A stretch of DNA of 9,551 nt from Pseudomonadota bacterium (GTDB lineage: Bacteria > Pseudomonadota > Alphaproteobacteria > Acetobacterales > Acetobacteraceae), in contig JAJZVE010000130.1 in NCBI GenBank assembly GCA_021845835.1, positions 1 through 9,551 on the forward strand, given 5' to 3'. Both the position numbers and the translations under genes were made by a program. Positions 5,111-9,551 of this stretch are shown here, piece by piece; within the stretch, counting starts at the first letter, position 1, and every line of letters starts with the position of its first letter. The notes beneath the pieces were generated by a model. It worked only from the letters and a program-made list of their open reading frames with translations. It was not told where the DNA came from and made no database searches.

Positions 5111-6594
5111 ACCATTTCAACGCCGAGCAGATCGCGCGGGATGCCGCCGCGAAGGCAAGCACGCCGCCGGAGTTGAAACGGCCTCTCCGGCGCGAGACGC
5201 CGCCGCCTGAACCGTATCCGATGGACGCACTACTTGGGCTGCGCCCGGCCGTTGAGGCCATCCAGCGCCGCACACAGGCGCCGGGCGCGCTCTGCGGTGC
5301 AGCGGCGTTCGCGGCCGCAGGCTTCGCAACCTCGATCCACCATGATGTCGAGATCCCCAGCGTCGGAAATCGCCCGCTGGTGACGGCCTTTCTGACCATC
5401 GCGCAATCGGGCGAGCGGAAGACGAGTGTTGACCTGCTCGCCAGCCTGCCAATCCGCCGTGCCGAGGCTGGGCTGGCTGCTCAATACGAAGCCGAACAAG
5501 CAGCCTATAGCCGCGACAAAGAGGCATTCGACGCCGCCCGCATCGAGGCGCGGAAGGCTGCCAAGGACGGCCGCGCAGCCGCCGAGCGCGCGCTGGCCGA
5601 TGTCGGATCGGAACCGAAGGCGCCGGCCCCGCCGATGCTCACGGCCGAGGAAGGCACGATTGAGGGGCTGATTAACCTCCTGACGCTGAGGCCCTACGCG
5701 GCGATCTTCTCGGCCGAGGGCGGCATGTTCCTCGGCGGTCACGCCATGAGCGAAGACGCAGCCGTCCGGACAATGACAACCGTGAACACGCTCTGGGACG
5801 GCTCGCCGATCAAACGGCTTCGCGCCGGCAAATCGACGTTCGCCCAAGGGCGTCGCGCCTCGCTCTCGCTTGCGGTTCAGCGTTCCGTCGCCGGCATCCT
5901 GCTAGGCAACGCCAGCGCGCGCGATAATGGGCTGTTGGCCCGGATGCTCATGTCGGAACCGGAGACGACTATCGGCACCCGCCTATGGCGTGATCGTGAG
6001 CCGGGCTTCGATGAGTTTCTGGACGAATACAACGGCCGCCTTGGCGACCTGCTCGCCCAGCAGCCCCGCCGCCTCGAAGGATCGGACGGCCTCGATCCCG
6101 AGCCGCTCGCGTTCGACGTTGCTGCCGAGCAGCGGCTGATCGCTTTCTATAACGACACTGAGCGCGACCTGGCAGACGGGCGCCGCTACGCCTCACTCCG
6201 GGGGTTTGGCTCAAAAATGACCGAACACGCCTGCCGCCTTGCGGGCATCCTCGCGGCCTATGCAGGCAAGACATACATCGACGCCGAAGCGTTCGACGCA
6301 GGCGCGACGCTGGCGACTTGGTATGCCGGCGAGCAACTGCGCCTCGGCGAGACGGTTGCGCCCGATCCTGAACTCGATGCGGCGCAGGAACTGCTCACCT
6401 GGTGGCAGGCCCAGCCCGATCCGCGCCTCTATTTGACCGCTCTCTACAAGAGCGGGCCGAACCGGCTGCGTAAAGCCGATGACGCCAAGCGCGCCGTTGC
6501 CATCCTCGAAGATCACGGATGGATCGAACGACTACCGACCGGAACGGTGCTCGACGGAAGCACGAGGCGCGAAGCCTGGGGGCTGATCCCATGA
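5107..6594 (+). CDS. DUF3987 (YfjI-like) putative replication ATPase/helicase
   Basis: A 495-residue protein resembling the DUF3987/YfjI proteins found beside primases in phages and satellites. It begins at the ATG of the ATGA overlap; the same frame is open further upstream, but that part is the shadow of the primase gene. Residues ~35-95 (YPMDALLGLRPAVEAIQ, GAAAFAAAGFATSIHHDVEI) lead to a P-loop-like LTIAQSGERKTSVDLLASLP with K105. A charged helical insert (~125-170) follows, then TAEEGTIEGLINLL, AAIFSAEGGMFLGGHAM (Walker B-like) and LWDGSPIKRLRAG. The C-terminus (DAKRAVAILEDHGWIERLP) looks like a small winged helix. It probably works with the Prim-Pol protein to unwind and prime the element's DNA. 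The family match is good; helicase activity is assumed from the ATPase motifs and partner, not demonstrated. Confidence 0.83.
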   Translation: MNHFNAEQIARDAAAKASTPPELKRPLRRETPPPEPYPMDALLGLRPAVEAIQRRTQAPGALCGAAAFAAAGFATSIHHDVEIPSVGNRPLVTAFLTIAQSGERKTSVDLLASLPIRRAEAGLAAQYEAEQAAYSRDKEAFDAARIEARKAAKDGRAAAERALADVGSEPKAPAPPMLTAEEGTIEGLINLLTLRPYAAIFSAEGGMFLGGHAMSEDAAVRTMTTVNTLWDGSPIKRLRAGKSTFAQGRRASLSLAVQRSVAGILLGNASARDNGLLARMLMSEPETTIGTRLWRDREPGFDEFLDEYNGRLGDLLAQQPRRLEGSDGLDPEPLAFDVAAEQRLIAFYNDTERDLADGRRYASLRGFGSKMTEHACRLAGILAAYAGKTYIDAEAFDAGATLATWYAGEQLRLGETVAPDPELDAAQELLTWWQAQPDPRLYLTALYKSGPNRLRKADDAKRAVAILEDHGWIERLPTGTVLDGSTRREAWGLIP

Positions 6595-7064
6595 TGCAGG
6601 TTCGCACCCGCGCGGAATTCGGCCGCGTCATCGAGGTTGCCGCGCGCATCGTTCCGTGGCGCCTGCCGCTCTATGCTGCAGCCGCCGATGGGCTGATCCA
6701 GTTGGTCGAGGTAACGCCCGGCGCTGGACTGCCGAAGACGCTGGACCGGGCAGCGCGGCCGCTGGTCATTCTGGTGGGTGACGATGGGGAAATGCCAGCA
6801 GGGCCGGACGGCTGGCGCTGCACGCCACGGCTGCGGCGGATGGCTCGCAGTGCCGTCATCCACGCGACGGGCGGTGAACCGCTGCATTATCGAAACGCAG
6901 TCAATGCCGCTGTATCGGGCGCGGCTCCGCTTGCCCTGATCGAGACGATTCCTGAACACGCCGAAGCGTGGCGTGCAGTATTCGGGCAGCGGCCTCAAAT
7001 ATTGATCCTCCCGCCCCGCGGCGACCATCACCCCCGCGTCATGCCGGCCCAGCCGATCAACTGA
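6591..7064 (+). CDS. Hypothetical protein, last gene of the replication operon
   Basis: This 157-residue protein is not assigned to a family. The start is taken at the ATG of the ATGATG at 6591, which overlaps the preceding stop; the frame is open upstream from 6519, but that part overlaps the DUF3987 gene. Sequence stretches include RTRAEFGRVIEVAARIVPW, YAAAADGLIQLVEV, RPLVILVGDDGEMPAGPDGW, ARSAVIHATGGEPLHYRNAV and APLALIETIPEHAEAWRAVF. The alternating beta/alpha look (PLVILVGDD, SAVIHATGG, LALIETIP) suggests a compact Rossmann-like or related alpha/beta fold, which is inference. No signal peptide or membrane segment is evident. It is expected to be coupled to the replication genes, and it is followed by the hairpin at 7153-7188. 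Confidence 0.72.
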   Translation: MMQVRTRAEFGRVIEVAARIVPWRLPLYAAAADGLIQLVEVTPGAGLPKTLDRAARPLVILVGDDGEMPAGPDGWRCTPRLRRMARSAVIHATGGEPLHYRNAVNAAVSGAAPLALIETIPEHAEAWRAVFGQRPQILILPPRGDHHPRVMPAQPIN

Positions 7065-7152
7065 CGGCATACCGGCGCCCGTAAACGTATCCAAGACGGG
7101 CACTGTGTGTGCGGCATCATCCCATAGGCGTGCTTATCGCTGGATCGGTTAA

Positions 7153-7188
7153 ACGATGACGGCGGAAAACCTGTCCGCCGTATATCGT
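7153..7188 (+). terminator. Strong hairpin downstream of the replication operon
   Basis: ACGGCGGA (7159-7166) pairs perfectly with TCCGCCGT (7174-7181) around seven bases. After a small bulge, ACGAT (7153-7157) pairs with ATCGT (7184-7188), giving 13 base pairs in all. It lies ~90 bp after the last replication gene. No T-run follows, so a Rho-independent terminator is only possible; an RNA-stabilising structure or recombination/replication site is equally open. The inner GGCGGA-N7-TCCGCC matches the dyad at 460-478. Confidence 0.4.
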
Positions 7189-7316
7189 CAGGATGGCACC
7201 TGCGACGCAATCGTTGCAGATGTGGCGTGCGAGTTGGTTCAAGTAATAGCCATCTATAATCCATACTAGTTCATTGTAATATGCTGCCGTATGCCGAACA
7301 ATATATTGAATTTTTA

Positions 7317-7346
7317 TTGTCTCCTATCCGCCATTTCTGCTATTAT
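7317..7346 (+). promoter_or_regulatory. Candidate sigma70-type promoter for the tail-related block
   Basis: TTGTCT (7317-7322) and TATTAT (7341-7346) are 18 bp apart in AT-rich DNA, about 30 bp upstream of the ATG at 7377. The distance and strand suit transcription of the block at 7377 onward. Short promoter-like matches are common in AT-rich DNA, so this is tentative. Confidence 0.3.
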
Positions 7347-7376
7347 TTGAAAAGTTGACTATAGGAATACAGAGAA

Positions 7377-7589
7377 ATGGGTAAGCCGTTTTCAGAAATG
7401 TCTGAGCATGAACGCCAAGTGAACCGGCAGCGGATCAAGCACGGACTGCCGGCTGACTACGAAGCCGACGAACGCGGCATCCAGACGCCTGAAAGTCGTG
7501 AGCGCGACCGCGAGCGCCGCGAAGCCACCACCCGCCGCGCCAGCGAAGCCATCGCCCGCCGTCGCGGCCTGAAAGGAACCCCCGCCTGA
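7377..7589 (+). CDS. Small charged hypothetical protein, 70 residues
   Basis: I do not recognise this small, highly charged protein. It begins MGKPFSEMSEHERQVNRQRI, followed by KHGLPADYEADERG and then an Arg/Glu-rich helix (ESRERDRERREATTRRASEA) ending in RRRGLKGTPA. The ATG at 7377 has a weak AGGA at 7363-7366, about ten bases upstream. The stop overlaps the next start by one base (TGATG at 7587-7591), so the two genes are coupled. It is the first gene after the AT-rich region and two genes upstream of the tape measure-like gene, a place usually held by tail assembly chaperones. No resemblance to those is visible. A nucleic-acid or partner-binding role is possible from its charge, but unproven. 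Confidence 0.65.
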   Translation: MGKPFSEMSEHERQVNRQRIKHGLPADYEADERGIQTPESRERDRERREATTRRASEAIARRRGLKGTPA

Positions 7590-8188
7590 TGACATCTGAA
7601 CTCGAAACCGCCATCGCCCGCCATGCTGAAGCCGAGAAGGCCAGCCAAACCGCTGAAGGCACCGTTCGCAAGGCCGACGCCGCACTTGCCAAGGCACGGC
7701 AGGCGACCGCAGAGGCCCGCGCCGCGCTGGATGCAGCGAAGGCCCGCGCCGATGACCTGATGGCCCGCGCCGCGAAGGGCGAGGCAATCGCCGCCGCAAC
7801 TCTCGTCGCCGCGCGCGATGCCGTCACCGCACCTGCCGCCGCGCTGGAACTGGCGCAGGCAGCCGAGACACCGGCCCGCGAAGCCCTGACGCGCGCTGCT
7901 GCCGTGGCCCGGCAGGCGCAAGTGGACCTCGATCACGCCGCAGCGATCCTGCACCGCCAGCGCCGAATCGAAGCAGCGCACCGCCTCGATGAAACGGTCA
8001 TGAAGGCGCGGGAGATTATCGCGGAACTCGCCGCCCTCGGGCCACACGACGCGACGCACTATCACCTGCATCTGTCCCGCCAGCCGGTGGAAGTTCACGG
8101 GATCGACGGTGACGATCTGCACCGTGTTCAGCGGCCTGCCGCCTGGATTGAGAACCAGCGTCCCGGCCCGCAGCGCGCTCGCCACTGA
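7589..8188 (+). CDS. Ala-rich coiled-coil protein upstream of tape measure-like gene
   Basis: A 199-residue protein not assigned to a family. Residues 1-150 are almost entirely Ala, Glu, Lys, Arg, Asp and Leu with a heptad-like rhythm (IARHAEAEKASQTAEG, DAALAKARQATAEARAALDA), broken only by Pro at 82 and 95. The last ~50 residues differ, being His- and Arg-rich (THYHLHLSRQPVEVHGIDGD, ENQRPGPQRARH). Such long Ala-rich helices suit a structural rod, scaffold or assembly partner. It lies 47 bp upstream of the tape measure-like gene and may assist it, for example as an assembly chaperone; this is inference from position and coiled coil. There is no signal peptide or membrane span. Low-complexity Ala-rich sequence makes distant homology hard to judge. 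Confidence 0.7.
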   Translation: MTSELETAIARHAEAEKASQTAEGTVRKADAALAKARQATAEARAALDAAKARADDLMARAAKGEAIAAATLVAARDAVTAPAAALELAQAAETPAREALTRAAAVARQAQVDLDHAAAILHRQRRIEAAHRLDETVMKAREIIAELAALGPHDATHYHLHLSRQPVEVHGIDGDDLHRVQRPAAWIENQRPGPQRARH

Positions 8189-8235
8189 AGACCGAACTCG
8201 CCGGGCCACCCCGCCGCGTCGAAAGGAAGTGAGAG

Positions 8236-9551
8236 ATGCTGAAAAGCTACAAGATCGGGATCGAGATAGCCGCGATCAATTCGGTCGGCCCGGTGCTCAA
8301 GCTGATCTCGAAGGACATGATCGGCCTCGGCAAGCAGGCCAAGTATGTCAGCAGCCAGATCAAGGGCGTCCGCATCGCCGCCATCGGCGCAGCCGCCGCG
8401 CTGGGCGGCATGGCGATCCTCAAGGCGTCGTCTGACCTCGCGACCTACGGCAACCGGCTGGCGAACGTCCAGAGCCGGCTGCGGCAGATGGGCGTCTCGG
8501 CCGGCAATGTCGGCGCGCTGACCAATGCGGCGTTCACGCAGTCCATGCGAACGCCGAATATTGACTGGTCCGACGCGCTGGCGGCGCTCACGAAGGGCCG
8601 CACGGTGCTGGGATCGAGTGCAGAAGCCGTCCGCGCCGCACCGCTGATCGTTCGCGCCGAGGGCGTGCTGTCGAACTGGGGCATGGGTGGTCCGACCGCG
8701 CTGGGCGAACTGCTCAAGGCCATCGAACTTCGCGGCGGCACGTATGGCCCGGACGGCAAGACGTTCTCGGTCGGCGCGCTGGGGCGCAACCTGAATTACG
8801 CGCTCGAGGCGCAGAACATCGCCGGCAAGCTGCTGACGCCGAACCAGATCATGCGGGCAACGAAACTCGCGGGCGCAGCGTCGCAGATGATGAGCGGCTT
8901 TGCGTGGTGGTCCAGCATGGCGGAAGCCGTGCAGCAGATGGGGCCGACCGGCGGACGTGGCTTCGGCATGGTCATGAAGGCGCTTTCCGGTGGCCCGATC
9001 AGCCGGATGTATGCCTACAACATGAAGCGTTACGGCCTCGTCGCGCCGGGCGGCTTTGTCCACATCCCGCATACCTTCCAGACTGCCATCAAGCCCGGCG
9101 CGCTCAAGGGATCGAAAATCCTCTACGGCCAAGGTCTGTTCGCCTGGACGCAAAAGGTGCTGGTGCCGACGCTGGAAGCGCACGGTGTTCACGGCAAGAC
9201 CAACCTGCTGGCTGCGGTCTATCAGACGATCAGCAGCCAAACCGGTTCGCGCCTCATCGCGAACATGATCACGAACTCGCTATCCTACATCCGCACGCAG
9301 AAGCAGATGCGGCAGGCTGGCAGCGTGTCGGTCTACGGCGTCCAGATGGCGACCTCGATGACCGGTCCGCTGCACGCATTTGAAGGCGCATGGACAAGCC
9401 TGCTGGAAGCCCTCGGCACGCCGTTGGTGAAACCAGCGATCGCGATCCTCAACGCCATGACAAGTGCGGTGACCGGCGTGACGAAGTGGTCGAAGGTGCA
9501 TCCGGCGATGGTCCGCGACATTGTGGGCGGCATAGCCGGGCTCGGCGTGGC
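8236..9551 (+). CDS. Phage tail tape measure-like protein (partial, runs off right edge)
   Basis: The frame starts at the ATG at 8236, with AGGAAG at 8224-8229 as ribosome site, and is open for 438 codons to the window end. The N-terminus reads MLKSYKIGIEIAAINSVGPV, then LISKDMIGLGKQAKYVSSQ, followed by a hydrophobic segment at ~46-64 (RIAAIGAAAALGGMAILKAS) and SDLATYGNRLANVQSRLRQM. A short variable beta-like opening, helical self-association region and internal hydrophobic stretch are typical of tail tape measure proteins, which set tail length and reach the host membrane at DNA ejection. Further on are Gly/Ala-rich hydrophobic helices (ASQMMSGFAWWSSMAEAVQQ, PLVKPAIAILNAMTSAVTGV). The family is normally much longer, so most of the C-terminal part is probably outside the window. 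No tail tube or canonical chaperone genes precede it here. Confidence 0.72.
   Translation, partial: MLKSYKIGIEIAAINSVGPVLKLISKDMIGLGKQAKYVSSQIKGVRIAAIGAAAALGGMAILKASSDLATYGNRLANVQSRLRQMGVSAGNVGALTNAAFTQSMRTPNIDWSDALAALTKGRTVLGSSAEAVRAAPLIVRAEGVLSNWGMGGPTALGELLKAIELRGGTYGPDGKTFSVGALGRNLNYALEAQNIAGKLLTPNQIMRATKLAGAASQMMSGFAWWSSMAEAVQQMGPTGGRGFGMVMKALSGGPISRMYAYNMKRYGLVAPGGFVHIPHTFQTAIKPGALKGSKILYGQGLFAWTQKVLVPTLEAHGVHGKTNLLAAVYQTISSQTGSRLIANMITNSLSYIRTQKQMRQAGSVSVYGVQMATSMTGPLHAFEGAWTSLLEALGTPLVKPAIAILNAMTSAVTGVTKWSKVHPAMVRDIVGGIAGLGV

Larger units (their letters stand above)
7065..7376. other. Non-coding region with strong hairpin and AT-rich tract
   Basis: About 310 bp without a supportable gene. 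The left part contains a strong hairpin (7153-7188). From 7241 to 7376 I count 44 G/C in 136 bases, about 32%, against roughly 60-65% in the flanking genes. It is the most AT-rich stretch in the window. It contains a candidate promoter (7317-7346) and poly-A/T tracts. It separates the replication operon from the tail-related block, so it is the natural place for the promoter of the latter, a replication origin, or a module boundary. Confidence 0.6.

Noticed and set aside
5399..5428. Degenerate P-loop in the DUF3987 protein (GERKT rather than GxxxxGKT) as a sign of inactivation
   Set aside because: From memory, SGERK-type loops are usual in this family, so I do not treat it as damage.
7569..7600. 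Programmed -1 frameshift joining the 70- and 199-residue proteins, as in lambda G/GT tail chaperones
   Set aside because: The second frame is indeed -1 relative to the first, but no canonical slippery heptamer is present (GGA ACC CCC GCC TGA), and the second gene has its own ATG in TGATG.
8128..9240. Long minus-strand open frame (370 codons)
   Set aside because: It lies opposite the plus-strand tape measure-like gene, which has a good ribosome site and sensible protein composition. The minus-strand product is Arg/His-rich as expected of a GC-rich shadow.

Overview
This is a high-GC window, by eye mostly 60-65% G+C in the genes. It is most likely from a proteobacterium, and the codon use and gene types suggest an alphaproteobacterium; that assignment is inference. 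The window is the left part of an integrative mobile element whose gene order resembles P4-like or PICI-like phage satellites and integrative islands. It abuts a second element or island at its left edge.

Layout: at the left edge (1-308, minus strand) is the N-terminal part of a P4-type tyrosine integrase reading out of the window. About 500 bp of non-coding DNA follows, rich in short symmetric repeats: a GGCGGA-N7-TCCGCC dyad, a perfect 14-bp palindrome, and a dense cluster of TGCGGTT motifs. A second, complete P4-type integrase (807-2039, plus strand) then reads rightward. Two integrases diverging from one intergenic region suggest that two integrated elements meet there, so attachment sites should lie in 309-806.

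After the integrase, tandem GC hairpins precede four unrecognised genes (2134-3672) joined by ATGA start/stop overlaps. Next is a replication and control module: an AlpA/excisionase-like HTH protein (3749-3934), one or two small unknown genes, a Prim-Pol type primase/polymerase domain protein (4337-5110), a DUF3987/YfjI-like putative helicase-primase partner (5107-6594) and an unknown protein (6591-7064), the last three again overlapping. Together these would let an excised element replicate itself, with AlpA probably controlling integrase and excision.

A roughly 310-bp non-coding stretch follows (7065-7376). It holds a strong hairpin and then about 136 bp of unusually AT-rich DNA with a candidate promoter. 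This leads into a third gene block: a small charged protein (7377-7589), an Ala-rich coiled-coil protein (7589-8188) and the start of a large protein that looks like a phage tail tape measure protein (8236 to the right edge, open). The tape measure-like gene is not preceded by recognisable tail-tube or tail-assembly genes. A satellite-type replication module followed directly by a tail-length gene is the most interesting feature of the window.
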